Positions 15,662 to 23,482 are shown, counted from the stretch's first letter. The stretch is 39,511 nt of DNA from an uncultured Clostridium sp. (GCA_930989765.1 CAKNNA010000013.1:1-39511); one strand, 5' to 3'. Notes: a model not told the origin generated them from the sequence alone. Program-made: numbers and translations.

Positions 15662-17167
15662 TTAGCTCTTATGTCCTCCAATTTGTCCATTCCTTTCTAT
15701 TGTAGTTCCTCCTTCTAAAAAATTCATTCCCTTTAAAACAGCATTTTTTCCATACTTTGTTTTTATATCCAATACTGCTTTTTGTAATTCTTTTTCTGAT
15801 TTTTCTTTGTTTTGTTGTCTTTCAACTTCATTATAATCTATGAATAAATTTATTTGTTCAAATTTCTTATTATTTTTATAATCATCTTCATTTACAACAT
15901 CTTCAGCTGTAATATTTATTCTTCTAACTAATAAATTTTTGTTAATAATACTTTCATAAAGATTCATTACATAGTCAGTTATTATTTTCGTGGATGATGT
16001 CTTGTGATCTATATTTATAGTGCCATGTGCAGACTTGGGAACTTTCCTTCCATAATGGTCTAATGTAACTTCTCCCAAATATGATTTATTTATTTCAGGA
16101 TTTGAAAGATTTTCAATATCATATCCAATAGTTAAAACCATTTTACTTGTAATTAAATTCTTTTTTACTAAATCTAATGTAAGAAGCTCTGTCATTTCTT
16201 TCACTATTAATTTTGTCTGTTCATAATTGTATGGACAATGTAATACTTGTCCTGAACTTATACTATTTGTTACTGGCTTGTATGATTTTATACTTTCAAT
16301 GGTACAAGGTTCATATCCCCATGCGTGATCTATCAATAATTCTGCATTTATACCAAATAATTTATATAGCAATTCCTCGTTTTTTTCTGAAGTACGAGCT
16401 ATATCTCCCATAGTATATATGCCATTTTTTTCTAATTTATTTGATATACCCTTTCCAACTCTCCAAAAATCTGTTAATGGTCTGTGATTCCATAAGTATT
16501 TTCTATATGTCATTTCATCTAATCCAGCAATTCGCACTCCATTTTTATCTGGTGTTATATGCTTTGCAACAATATCCATAGCAACCTTGCAAAGATATAA
16601 ATTTGTTCCAATTCCTGCTGTTGCAGTTATTCCTGTTTCATCATATACATTTTTAATAACTCTAGTAACTAGCTCTCTTGGTGTAGTTTTATAAGTTTGC
16701 AAATAATGGGTTACATCTATAAATACCTCATCTATAGAATAGACATATATGTCATCAGCTGAAAACCATTTTAAATAAATATTATAAATTCTTGTACTAT
16801 ATTTCATATAATAACTCATTCGTGGTGGAGCTATTATATAGCTTAATTCTAAATCTTTGTTTTTCTTTAGTGCAATATCGTCATAAGAGGAACAAGTAAA
16901 TTTATGTCCTGGTGCATTAATTTTCCTTTGAGCATTTATTTCATTAACTTTTTGTATAACCTCAAATAATCTTGCCCTTCCTGGTATTCCATATTGTTTT
17001 AGTGATGGACTTACAGCAAGACAGACTGTTTTTTCTGTTCTACTACTATCAGCTACAACTAAATTTGTTGTAATTGGATTCAGTCCTCTTTCTTGACATT
17101 CAACAGAGGCATAAAAACTTTTTAGATCTATTGCGATATACACTTTATCATATTTATTCACTTTCAT
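15662..17167 (-). CDS. Y-family translesion DNA polymerase (UvrX/UmuC-like)
   Basis: Error-prone lesion-bypass polymerase of 501 residues. The palm motifs are visible: AIDLKSFYASVECQERGLNP (first metal Asp near residue 10) and YSIDEVFIDVT (catalytic Asp-Glu); CLAVSPSLKQYGIPGRARLFEV is the fingers region. HhH-like TMGDIARTSEKNEELLYKLFG and the little-finger domain follow. The ATG at 17167 has GGGAGG 5 nt upstream and is preferred to an in-frame start at 17182. It is paired with the YolD-like gene as on Bacillus phage SPbeta and many integrative elements, where it supports survival or mutagenesis of the mobile DNA in stressed hosts. Confidence 0.9.
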   Translation of the reverse strand: MKVNKYDKVYIAIDLKSFYASVECQERGLNPITTNLVVADSSRTEKTVCLAVSPSLKQYGIPGRARLFEVIQKVNEINAQRKINAPGHKFTCSSYDDIALKKNKDLELSYIIAPPRMSYYMKYSTRIYNIYLKWFSADDIYVYSIDEVFIDVTHYLQTYKTTPRELVTRVIKNVYDETGITATAGIGTNLYLCKVAMDIVAKHITPDKNGVRIAGLDEMTYRKYLWNHRPLTDFWRVGKGISNKLEKNGIYTMGDIARTSEKNEELLYKLFGINAELLIDHAWGYEPCTIESIKSYKPVTNSISSGQVLHCPYNYEQTKLIVKEMTELLTLDLVKKNLITSKMVLTIGYDIENLSNPEINKSYLGEVTLDHYGRKVPKSAHGTINIDHKTSSTKIITDYVMNLYESIINKNLLVRRINITAEDVVNEDDYKNNKKFEQINLFIDYNEVERQQNKEKSEKELQKAVLDIKTKYGKNAVLKGMNFLEGGTTIERNGQIGGHKS

Positions 17168-17400
17168 ACCTCCCTTTCCCAATATCTATTGTCATTATAA
17201 CACTTTTATTTTTATTTGTAAACATTTGTTTGTTTATGGATTAAAAAATTTTGAGTAAGCATTATTTGCTTCCCCTTTTTTACTATAAATTTTCATCATT
17301 TTCTATAATTTGTAACGCAAACAGGAGAATAAAATATCTGCTCTCCTGTTGTGTTCTTACTCAATAAATTGACTATCTAATTTTTGTCAAGTCTTTTTAA
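17168..17400 (-). promoter_or_regulatory. Long structured leader of the polymerase gene
   Basis: On the minus strand TTGACA (17390-17385) and TATTGA (17366-17361), 18 bp apart, form a plausible promoter about 190 nt upstream of the polymerase start. The leader can form AACAGGAGA (17320-17328) with TCTCCTGTT (17342-17350), enclosed by TTGAGTAAG (17251-17259) with CTTACTCAA (17356-17364). No T run follows the inner stem, so it is not an obvious terminator; a regulatory leader or small RNA is possible. No LexA-type box is evident. Confidence 0.4.
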
Positions 17401-17504
17401 CGAATTTATTATATTATTTTTTTGTATGACAAACAAGCGAAAACGATATATTTTTTAAAAAATTGTATCTTTTTCACTTCTTTTATGATAAAATTCAATT
17501 ATAG

Positions 17505-18710
17505 TTAGTTTTCTAAGAATTGTTTATTATTTTTGCACATTGAATATAACATTCTTAGAATTTTAGTTGAACAAGCAGTTAGGCTTTCATAATAATGTTT
17601 GCCTTCTGCTTTTTTGTTTTGGTAATAAATATATACTGGATGTTCTGGATAATTTGAAGCACCTAATTTTACTACCATTTGACTGCAATTAAACAATATA
17701 TATCTTGCATATTTGTTTCCTCTTTTTGATATTGCTCCTTTTACATTTATACTTTTTCCAGACTGTTTGATTGTTGGATCAAGTCCACAGAAAGCTATTA
17801 CTTCTTTTGGACTATTAAATCTTGTTATATCTCCTAATTCTCCAAGTATTTCAGCTGTTAATATTTCTCCAATCCCATAAAATGAATTGATTATTTCATA
17901 ATATTGAGATTGTTTTGCTGTTTCTATCATTTTACTTCTCAATTCATTTATAATATTATTGTTATTTTGCACTATTTGAGCCATTTTTGAAAGATTATTT
18001 ACATCGGAGTGTTCTTTATCAACTCCTGGATAAGAGTTAGCTGAAACTGTTTTTATTGTTGTGGCAAGTTTTTTATAAAAGTTTAAGTTTCTTCCATTTG
18101 TTTTGTATAAATTGTTATACAATGCATCAATTCTTTTTTCTTTTACTATTTCTGCGTGTGGAAATTCTTTAATAAAATTTAATGCTGTATCATCATAAAT
18201 TCTTGTTGATTTAAAGATTTTCTCTAGTTCTGGAAAACATATATTTATCAATCTTTTGTATCTATTTTTACAACTTACATTGTTCTGTAACAAATAAAAA
18301 TATTGTCTTGTCATTGCTTTTAAATTAGCATATAAGTCTTTTTTAGATAAATCGTGATATTTTACTTCGTTTACAAAAAACAACTTTGCTAACCTATAAC
18401 AATCTTCTTTATCTGTTTTTGTTTTTCTAATAGTATCATAATTATTTTTTGTCGTTAAACTATTGATAACTAAAGTATTAAATCCATTTTCTTTAAAGTA
18501 TCTTTCTACTGGTAAATGGTATGTACCTGTTGATTCCATAAATACTGTTAAGTTTTCTGGGTTAATTTCTTTAATTTCTGCTTTTACTTTTTCAAAATCT
18601 TCTAAATTGTGCTTTATCTCTTTTGTGTCAATAAGTATTTCTCCATCATTATTCATAAGCATTATCATACTCTTATTTTTAGCAACATCTACACTTAATA
18701 CTGTTTTCAA
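17505..18710 (-). CDS. IS110-family transposase (recombinase)
   Basis: RNA-guided DEDD/serine recombinase of 401 residues, full length. The N-terminal RuvC-like DEDD domain has SVDVAKNKSMIML (first Asp), ESTGTYHLPVERY (Glu) and KTKTDKEDCYRLAK (Asp pair). The C-terminal Tnp2-type domain has FYGIGEILTAEILGELGDITRFNSPKEVIAFCGLDP, then the SGKSINVKGAISKRGNKYARYILF region that carries the catalytic serine. No frameshift or stop is present, so the element may be active. The long 5' non-coding region is where group IS110 members encode their bridge RNA. Confidence 0.92.
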   Translation of the reverse strand: MKTVLSVDVAKNKSMIMLMNNDGEILIDTKEIKHNLEDFEKVKAEIKEINPENLTVFMESTGTYHLPVERYFKENGFNTLVINSLTTKNNYDTIRKTKTDKEDCYRLAKLFFVNEVKYHDLSKKDLYANLKAMTRQYFYLLQNNVSCKNRYKRLINICFPELEKIFKSTRIYDDTALNFIKEFPHAEIVKEKRIDALYNNLYKTNGRNLNFYKKLATTIKTVSANSYPGVDKEHSDVNNLSKMAQIVQNNNNIINELRSKMIETAKQSQYYEIINSFYGIGEILTAEILGELGDITRFNSPKEVIAFCGLDPTIKQSGKSINVKGAISKRGNKYARYILFNCSQMVVKLGASNYPEHPVYIYYQNKKAEGKHYYESLTACSTKILRMLYSMCKNNKQFLEN

Positions 18711-18890
18711 AATTATTCACCTACTTTCTTTTTGAACTTAAGTCTTTTACCTCTACTATTATTTCATCAGGCTTGTTATATAGAGTCGATGCCCTCACTA
18801 TCTAAAACTAAATTAATAATAGGAATAAAAGCCGAACTGTCAATTTCTTAGATTCAAAGACCTCTGTAATTTGATGTTCTAACTTAAATT
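18711..18890 (-). ncRNA. Predicted IS110 bridge RNA region
   Basis: In IS110-group elements the non-coding stretch between the left end and the transposase start is transcribed as a bridge RNA with one loop pairing to the target and one to the donor. Here about 180 nt of non-coding sequence precedes the transposase. Its two ends contain complementary TTTGAA (about 18854-18859) and TTCAAA (18731-18736), consistent with a closing stem, and the GC-rich islands CAGTTCGGC and GAGGGCATCGACTC suggest internal stems. Exact ends and guide loops were not resolved. Confidence 0.45.
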
Positions 18891-18908
18891 CTAATGTAAA
18901 TAATTTTA

Positions 18909-18955
18909 CAACCAAAAAAATTAGATGTAAACTCTTTTATTTACATCTAACAGTA
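18909..18955 (-). terminator. Terminator of the GNAT-like gene
   Basis: On the minus strand TTAGATGTAAA pairs with TTTACATCTAA around a short loop, followed by seven T residues. It lies directly downstream of the stop codon at 18983 and marks the outer limit of the IS110 insertion. Confidence 0.75.
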
Positions 18956-18982
18956 TACCTGTAATTTATCGTTGCCAAATCT

Positions 18983-19670
18983 TTATCGTTCTCCTTCCAC
19001 ATCGATTTCTCTTTCTAAAGCATTTTGGTTGACTAATACTCCGTTAATAACTCTAAAAGGATATTTTAGTTTTGGTATTATATCTTTTACAATAATTATC
19101 TTTGATATTTCTTCTCCTAATTGAAAGTCTAAATTCTCGTCTATTCCAGAATATCTTTCTGGATGTTTCCTAAAATCCTCATAGCCTATTTTTTTATATC
19201 CCATTGCTCTATAGAAATTATCTGCTCTATTTTTTAGTTCCTCTTCATTTCTAATAATATTATTTATTCTATCTGTTGATAACTGCCCTGGTTCATATAC
19301 TCCCCTAATTTTATAACCTTGATATTTTTGCATTATATAATCAGCAATTTCATTTAAATTACTTGCTATTTTTCTTCCTCTAAATGTATCGTAACAATAT
19401 ATTGTATCTAAAAAAAATCTCTTATTAGGATGAAAATATATATTCATATATCCGGGTATCTTCTCCTTGTTTATTTTTGGATTTTAGCATAAAGCATTGC
19501 CCTATATTTATATAAATTTCCACAATATTTAAATCTCCTTTTTCATCTCTAAATATTGCAAATTTTTTATCTAAATTATAACCCCTCTTAGTCATTTTTT
19601 CTTTAAATTCTAAAAATTCTCTATATTCTTCATTAGAATTAATTTCTTCTATTAACTTTTTTATCTCCAT
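18983..19670 (-). CDS. GNAT-like acetyltransferase fold protein, joined by +1 frameshift at CGG
   Basis: Two overlapping frames (19670-19425, 81 residues; 19447-18983, 154 residues) make one 228-residue protein if the C at 19454 is skipped: EDT-GYMNIYFHPN. The joined protein has GNAT-like features: a beta meander ending MNIYFHPNKRFFLDTIYCYD, then FRGRKIASNLNEIADYIM in place of the acetyl-CoA loop RxxGxG/A, and NFYRAMGYKKIGY, the usual FYxxxGF ending. The family match is moderate; no substrate can be inferred. Alternatively the second frame starts at its own ATG 19447, with AAGGAGA 14 nt upstream, giving two coupled genes. The N-terminal part starts MEIKKLIEEINSNEEY. Confidence 0.55.
19448..19457 (-). 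other. Candidate +1 frameshift site in GNAT-like gene (ACC-CGG-ATA)
   Basis: On the minus strand the zero frame reads GAT-ACC-CGG-ATA and stops 27 nt after the CGG. Skipping the first C of CGG (19454) gives GAT-ACC-GGA-TAT-ATG and continues into the conserved second half. As in asnB and the phosphatase, the codon is CGG followed by A, and the shifted codon is GGA. Confidence 0.55.
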
Positions 19671-19803
19671 CTTTTAAACTTATTCCTTCCTTAAACTCTA
19701 AAATTAAAATAAATAATTTTTCATATTGTGAATATTATTTAACTTTTCTAATCTCAGAGACAAATTACTATTTGTGTATTTTTTTACATATATCTAATAT
19801 TGG

Positions 19804-20004
19804 TTAATCCTCCAATGATGTATCAACATAATAGGTCATTGGACTTCCCATTTCAATTTTATAATATTTCATTTTTTTAATTTCTTCTGGTGCATCCTCA
19901 ACCATTCCTTCATAGGCTTCAATTCCATCTACAATTACTTTTATATTTAGTAATCTTCCAGATCCTATTGGCATATAATTTCTTCTTTTTTGATTCTCTT
20001 CCAC
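19804..20004 (-). CDS. Hypothetical protein, 66 residues
   Basis: Small protein beginning MEENQKRRNYMPIGSGRLLN, then a probable beta-rich core (IKVIVDGIEAYEGMVEDAPE, KYYKIEMGSPMTYYVD). An upstream GGAGATT-like RBS supports the start. It is part of a leftward series of small genes whose spacing suggests one operon. I do not recognise the family. Confidence 0.6.
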   Translation of the reverse strand: MEENQKRRNYMPIGSGRLLNIKVIVDGIEAYEGMVEDAPEEIKKMKYYKIEMGSPMTYYVDTSLED

Positions 20005-20023
20005 TTTGTAATCTCCTATCTAG

Positions 20024-20284
20024 TTATAATTCATATATATTACCTTTCAAAATTAGCTTTTGAATTTTACTTTTATCATTTAATGATATATCCCAGCTAC
20101 TACCAGAAATTGAACGCTTAATTTTATATTCTTTACTTGGCTTTCCTAAAACTCTATTTAATTTTCTTTGTAGTGATACTTTGTTAGTATATATTACAAT
20201 TTTATTTTCACCATATAAGACATTGATGGTTGTTTCTGTTTCACTTTTTATTGGTTCTTTGTATATCTTTTTATCCATGTGCAA
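20024..20284 (-). CDS. Hypothetical protein, 86 residues
   Basis: Mixed alpha/beta protein starting MHMDKKIYKEPIKSETETT; the second Met is the more natural start because of the overlap with the gene before it. It contains NVLYGENKIVIYTNKVSLQ and the serine-rich RSISGSSWDISLNDKSK. Its first codons overlap the end of the 60-residue gene upstream, so translation is coupled. No function recognised. Confidence 0.6.
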   Translation of the reverse strand: MHMDKKIYKEPIKSETETTINVLYGENKIVIYTNKVSLQRKLNRVLGKPSKEYKIKRSISGSSWDISLNDKSKIQKLILKGNIYEL

Positions 20285-20453
20285 TTACAATCCTTTTTAT
20301 TTCTTTCTCCTCTATTTCTCTTATTTCTTTTGTAATTCCATTTTCATTTACTATTTCAGCTTTAAATTTGTTATTTCCTAATTTTTCTTTAATTGTCGCC
20401 TTATCATTATTTTCTAATTCCACTACATCGAATATATTTATTTTCATATACAA
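20271..20453 (-). CDS. DUF4926-like small protein
   Basis: Sixty residues with the short SH3-like pattern of DUF4926: KINIFDVVELENNDKATIKEKL, then FKAEIVNENGITKEIREI and a closing KEIKRIVI strand. DUF4926 proteins occur in polymorphic-toxin immunity loci and on mobile DNA, with no defined activity. The gene lies 3 bp after the stop of the 85-residue gene and overlaps the next gene by 14 bp. Confidence 0.5.
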   Translation of the reverse strand: MYMKINIFDVVELENNDKATIKEKLGNNKFKAEIVNENGITKEIREIEEKEIKRIVIAHG

Positions 20454-20456
20454 CCT

Positions 20457-20714
20457 CTACTTATCTTTTATTGCTATCAAAAGTTCATTATCCTGTACTG
20501 TTCTATTAGCATTTTCATATACAAATTTTGCTCCAGTAAAATATACCTTATAATTTAAGTTCTCTAATCTATTTCTAGCTAGTCTTAAAAAATCGTCTGT
20601 TTGTTCTTCAGTCAAATTTTTTCTTACTCTTATTTCAAACCAAGTAAATACAATACAGTTTGGATTTTTTTCTATTTTGCTGTCTATAAGTTCTGTAATT
20701 TCTTCTAAACTCAA
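20457..20714 (-). CDS. Hypothetical protein, 85 residues
   Basis: First gene of the small leftward operon. The sequence MSLEEITELIDSKIEKNPNC is helical, followed by a strand IVFTWFEIRVRKN, a helix (EEQTDDFLRLARNRLENL) and a strand NYKVYFTGAKFVYENA. It has no signal peptide, membrane segment or recognised motif. RBS: AAGGAAAAAGAG. Confidence 0.55.
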   Translation of the reverse strand: MSLEEITELIDSKIEKNPNCIVFTWFEIRVRKNLTEEQTDDFLRLARNRLENLNYKVYFTGAKFVYENANRTVQDNELLIAIKDK

Positions 20715-20965
20715 CTCTTTTTCCTTCTTTCTTTTTTACAAGCTATCCATATTATACAAAAAATTTAATTAAAAATCAATGAACCTCATCCGATAAAATT
20801 TATTAGAATAGAAATTAATCTTTTTTAATCTTTTTCAAACTTTTCTTATATAATATTAATTTTTTTACATTAGATTTCAGAATAAATATATATCTTTTCG
20901 GAATATATTAATCTTTTGAAGTCTTTTTATATCAATGCTTTTATAATTTCATCAGGTGATATAAA
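20715..20965. other. Gene-free AT-rich gap
   Basis: About 250 bp between the leftward small operon and a small rightward gene. It is rich in T tracts and contains short CTTTT repeats (AATCTTTTTTAATCTTTTTC, later AATCTTTTGAAGTCTTTTT). It presumably holds both promoters; I see no gene or clear structure. Confidence 0.4.
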
Positions 20966-21097
20966 TTGAGAAAAGTTAAAAAATATAAAAAAGTGCAAGG
21001 TTCAAAAAAGCAAAAAAAAAGACTTGAAACAATCAATAAATTTCAAGACAATATTGCTAAAGCTTTTTATAATTCAGAATATAAAAACAAGAACTAA
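20966..21097 (+). CDS. Small basic peptide, 43 residues
   Basis: An ORF starting at TTG 20966, with AGGTGAT 6 nt upstream, encodes a lysine-rich peptide beginning MRKVKKYKKVQGSKKQKKRL and ending NSEYKNKN. A terminator directly follows the stop, which supports its being a real transcribed gene. It may bind nucleic acid; no family recognised. Confidence 0.4.
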   Translation: MRKVKKYKKVQGSKKQKKRLETINKFQDNIAKAFYNSEYKNKN

Positions 21098-21128
21098 CTA
21101 TTATAAATATATTGTTCTTGCTTTTTGG
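21088..21128 (+). terminator. Terminator of the small basic peptide gene
   Basis: CAAGAAC and GTTCTTG form a 7-bp stem around an AT-rich loop, followed by CTTTTTGGTTTTT. It overlaps the last codons of the peptide gene and could also end the leftward response regulator gene. Confidence 0.5.
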
Positions 21129-21131
21129 TTT

Positions 21132-21824
21132 TTAACTATTTATATAATATTTCACCATACTAATAATACCTTTGCTACTCGGCTTATCGTGTTCTCCGAT
21201 TCTTAGAATTCTTCGAGTTTTACTTCTGTCTGCAAATCGCCACATATTTTTTATCGCTGTATCAATATCCGATTTCAATGTGTTTACATTTTGATTTCTT
21301 TGTCTTGCCACTTCAGCATAAATATTTTTTATATTGTCTTCATCTTCTACTATCGAATATAAAATGCAGTCATTCATAAGCCTTGTTCCTTTTAATGAGT
21401 ATGTAAAGCCTATCTTGAACAATATATCAAAGATTCTATCTTGTGTTTTCCTATTTGATAATGAGTCTACCATTCTCTCTAGTTCTTTTACAATTTCTTG
21501 TGAAGGAGTTACTTTTGAGAAAAGTCTTTCTACACATTCAAATTTTCTTATCAGAGCCATGTAATCCATCTCGCCAGAGTAAACGATTACTTTTGTTTTT
21601 ACAGATTTATCTGTTTGTATTTCTTCTAGGACTTGTAGTCCATCTTTTCCTGGCATCTTCAAATCAAGTATAAGTATATCAGGATCTAATTCTTTAATTC
21701 TTTGGTACACTTTTGTTCCTTCATTTAGAATACCAATGCACTTCATACATTTTTGAGTATTGATTGAATTAGCTAAATGGATGCTTACTGGTACATTGTC
21801 TTCTGCAATAAGTACACTCAACAT
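21132..21824 (-). CDS. Spo0A-like response regulator
   Basis: Two-domain regulator of 230 residues. The receiver domain has the acidic pocket (LIAEDN), phospho-acceptor Asp54 in LDLKMPGKDG, and a conserved Lys in FSKVTP. The C-terminal half matches the Spo0A effector domain: KGTRLMNDCILYSIVEDEDNI, then IYAEVARQRNQNVNTLKSDIDTAIKNMW (recognition region) and KPSSKGIISMVKYYI. It is shorter than Spo0A (about 267-275), mainly through a reduced linker. The ATG at 21824 follows AGGAGG; the upstream extension has no start signal. It lies beside a tyrosine recombinase on apparent mobile DNA, so it may be an element regulator that mimics or intercepts Spo0A. No kinase gene is nearby. Confidence 0.8.
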   Translation of the reverse strand: MLSVLIAEDNVPVSIHLANSINTQKCMKCIGILNEGTKVYQRIKELDPDILILDLKMPGKDGLQVLEEIQTDKSVKTKVIVYSGEMDYMALIRKFECVERLFSKVTPSQEIVKELERMVDSLSNRKTQDRIFDILFKIGFTYSLKGTRLMNDCILYSIVEDEDNIKNIYAEVARQRNQNVNTLKSDIDTAIKNMWRFADRSKTRRILRIGEHDKPSSKGIISMVKYYINS

Positions 21825-21858
21825 AATTCCATGCCTCCTAATATGAATATTTGCCCTA

Positions 21859-21887
21859 ATTTTATCACTTTTTACATTTAATGTAAA
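21859..21887 (-). promoter_or_regulatory. Promoter with operator-like palindrome
   Basis: Minus-strand TTTACA (21887-21882) and TAAAAT (21864-21859) are 17 bp apart, 35 bp upstream of the response-regulator start. The -35 box lies in the palindrome TTTACATT/AATGTAAA (21871-21887), a likely regulator-binding site. Confidence 0.5.
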
Positions 21888-21945
21888 TATTTTATGTATA
21901 ATATTTTTGATAAATTGGCTATATTTCAAGCTTTTTACGGTGCTA

Positions 21946-22806
21946 CTAATTGTCAGGATGGGTATATACATTTGTAGCATTAGAATTATGTCCTAAAAAC
22001 ATTTTAAGTCTTAAATCGGAATATCCTTCTTGAAATTTATCTGTAGCTGATATATGTCTTAATGTATGTGGATGTATTTTTCTCTCATTTATATTTTCAC
22101 AATATTTTTTTAATATATTATTTATTGAAGTTCTACACATTGGAGTATTTGTATTAGCTGTTTTATTACTTACAAATAAATATTTATTTTTCTTTCCATT
22201 TAAAAGTATTTCTCTTTCTGGCAAATAATCTCTAATTGCTTCTAATATTAAACCTTCCATAGCGATAGTTCTTATTTTATTTCCTTTTCCTAATATTTTT
22301 ATTGAAAACATATCAAAATCAATATCTCTCTTTAGTTCTAAATGTACTAATTCTGATACTCTTAATCCACCTTCTAAAAATAAAACCATCATTGCATAAT
22401 CCCTTTTACTATTTTCCCCTGCTTTCAATTTAACTTTTTCTGCCGTTTTCTTTGGTAATTTACTTGCTGGAATATATGGTCTAACTATTTTATAAAAATC
22501 ATATTCTTTAATAATTTTTTCTTTATTTTTTCTATAACCCTTTTCTATTAAAAAATTTTCATAGATTGATAAAGATGCTAATTTTCTATTTATAGTTGAA
22601 AATTTATATTCATTCTTCTCCAAAAATTTTTGTTTATATTCTGTTACATGAACTCTTTTAAAATCTATAATTGTTTCTCCAAAATATTCTTCAAAAAAAT
22701 TCAAAAATTGTTTTATGTCAGAATAATATGACTTTATTGTATTTTGTTCTCCATCTATTGGATATTTATTGTCCAAGTATTTTTTAAATTCATCTAATAT
22801 TTCCAT
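21946..22806 (-). CDS. Tyrosine recombinase / integrase
   Basis: Site-specific recombinase of 286 residues with a complete catalytic set: Arg149 (EGGLRVSEL), Lys174 in the beta-hairpin (ILGKGNKIRT), HPHTLRH (His247, Arg250), His273 (FLGHNS) and Tyr281 (NVYTH). The N-terminal SAM-like core-binding domain covers about residues 1-100. It resembles XerC/D-type enzymes and ends five residues after the tyrosine, so the usual C-terminal helix is very short. RBS GAGGTGA precedes the ATG. Its upstream region carries four copies of one repeat, probably binding or recombination sites. It may belong to a nested element distinct from the serine-recombinase one. Confidence 0.88.
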   Translation of the reverse strand: MEILDEFKKYLDNKYPIDGEQNTIKSYYSDIKQFLNFFEEYFGETIIDFKRVHVTEYKQKFLEKNEYKFSTINRKLASLSIYENFLIEKGYRKNKEKIIKEYDFYKIVRPYIPASKLPKKTAEKVKLKAGENSKRDYAMMVLFLEGGLRVSELVHLELKRDIDFDMFSIKILGKGNKIRTIAMEGLILEAIRDYLPEREILLNGKKNKYLFVSNKTANTNTPMCRTSINNILKKYCENINERKIHPHTLRHISATDKFQEGYSDLRLKMFLGHNSNATNVYTHPDN

Positions 22807-22820
22807 TTTTTCTCACCTCT

Positions 22821-22936
22821 TATTTATGTAGTATTTTTTTTATATCATTTTTGTTATTTATGTAGTATTTTTTATTCAATATTTTAAGTTTTCTTTTCTG
22901 AAATACTACATAAGTGTATTTATGTAGTATTTTTTT
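22821..22936. repeat. Repeats upstream of the tyrosine recombinase
   Basis: TATTTATGTAGTATTTTTTT occurs at 22821-22840 and 22917-22936, and in 19-bp form at 22855-22873. An inverted partial copy, AAATACTACATAAG, lies at 22901-22914, so copies three and four form a 13-bp palindrome with a 6-bp loop. Spacing is irregular (34 bp and 62 bp between direct copies), unlike CRISPR. Likely roles are recombinase arm/core sites or operators controlling it. Confidence 0.75.
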
Positions 22937-22990
22937 ATTTCCTAAAAATTACTTTATATATTTTATATAAAGCAATTCTTTTTTAACAAA

Positions 22991-23356
22991 TTAGACATCA
23001 AATATTTTCTTTTTTCTCTCTGGATTCTTTTTAAAAAATTCTCTTAATGGAATTATATAATCTTCATAATATTCCATCATTTCTTTATATGGCTTAATCT
23101 TTATTTTCTTATCTTTTTCTCTTAATACTTTAATCATCTTGTTATATCCTTTTTCATCTTGTGTTGCTAAACCATATACCATTAATTCTTCAATCATTAA
23201 CTTGTATGAAATATCAGATAAATCTTTTTCATCAGATTCATCTCTTATATGAAGCCACGCCATTCTCATAAAAAGCCCCATCCCTTTTCTTGTAAAAACT
23301 TCTTCATAAATATTTTCTATATTTAACATAGCAAGTAATCCTTCATCTATATTCAT
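22991..23356 (-). CDS. Hypothetical protein, 121 residues
   Basis: Soluble, helical protein beginning MNIDEGLLAMLNIENIYEEV, with the aromatic MGLFMRMAWLHIRDESDEKD and a basic tail (NPERKKKIFDV). RBS GGAGGTG is present. It has one of the five shared-motif promoters, which links its expression to the recombinase genes 10 kb away. The family is not recognised. Confidence 0.6.
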   Translation of the reverse strand: MNIDEGLLAMLNIENIYEEVFTRKGMGLFMRMAWLHIRDESDEKDLSDISYKLMIEELMVYGLATQDEKGYNKMIKVLREKDKKIKIKPYKEMMEYYEDYIIPLREFFKKNPERKKKIFDV

Positions 23357-23374
23357 TTGTTCACCTCCATGTTC

Positions 23375-23423
23375 ATTTTAATAATTTATAAATTTAGAAT
23401 AAAGTTGAGAAAAAATTTTAGCT
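23375..23423 (-). promoter_or_regulatory. Promoter with shared upstream motif, copy d
   Basis: Minus-strand AGCTAAAATTTTTTCTCAAC is followed, 26 nt after CTC (23409-23407), by -10 TAAAAT (23380-23375). The -35 position reads TTTATT. It lies 46 bp upstream of the 121-residue gene and immediately after a terminator. Confidence 0.6.
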
Positions 23424-23439
23424 GATAATTTATTGGTAT

Positions 23440-23470
23440 AAAAAATAGCTTATCCTCTATTTGATAAGCT
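23440..23470 (-). terminator. Terminator of the 40-residue gene
   Basis: On the minus strand AGCTTATC (23470-23463) and GATAAGCT (23454-23447) form a perfect 8-bp stem followed by ATTTTTT. Confidence 0.7.
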
Positions 23471-23482
23471 TCACCTTCTAGT

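Larger units (their letters stand above)
17460..18908 (-). mobile_element. IS110-family insertion sequence
   Basis: The unit comprises one transposase gene and about 195 bp of upstream non-coding sequence, bounded on that side by the terminator of the preceding gene. IS110 elements lack terminal inverted repeats and usually make no obvious target duplication, so both ends are approximate. It separates the polymerase gene from the small-gene operon that starts at 20714. Confidence 0.7.

Noticed and set aside
21132..21980. Longer 282-residue form of the Spo0A-like protein
   Set aside because: The extra 52 N-terminal residues come from promoter and intergenic DNA and overlap the recombinase gene; AGGAGG and the receiver-domain start place the true ATG at 21824.
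22821..22936. CRISPR-like array
   Set aside because: Only four copies, one inverted, with irregular spacing and AT-rich, non-unique spacers, and no cas genes.
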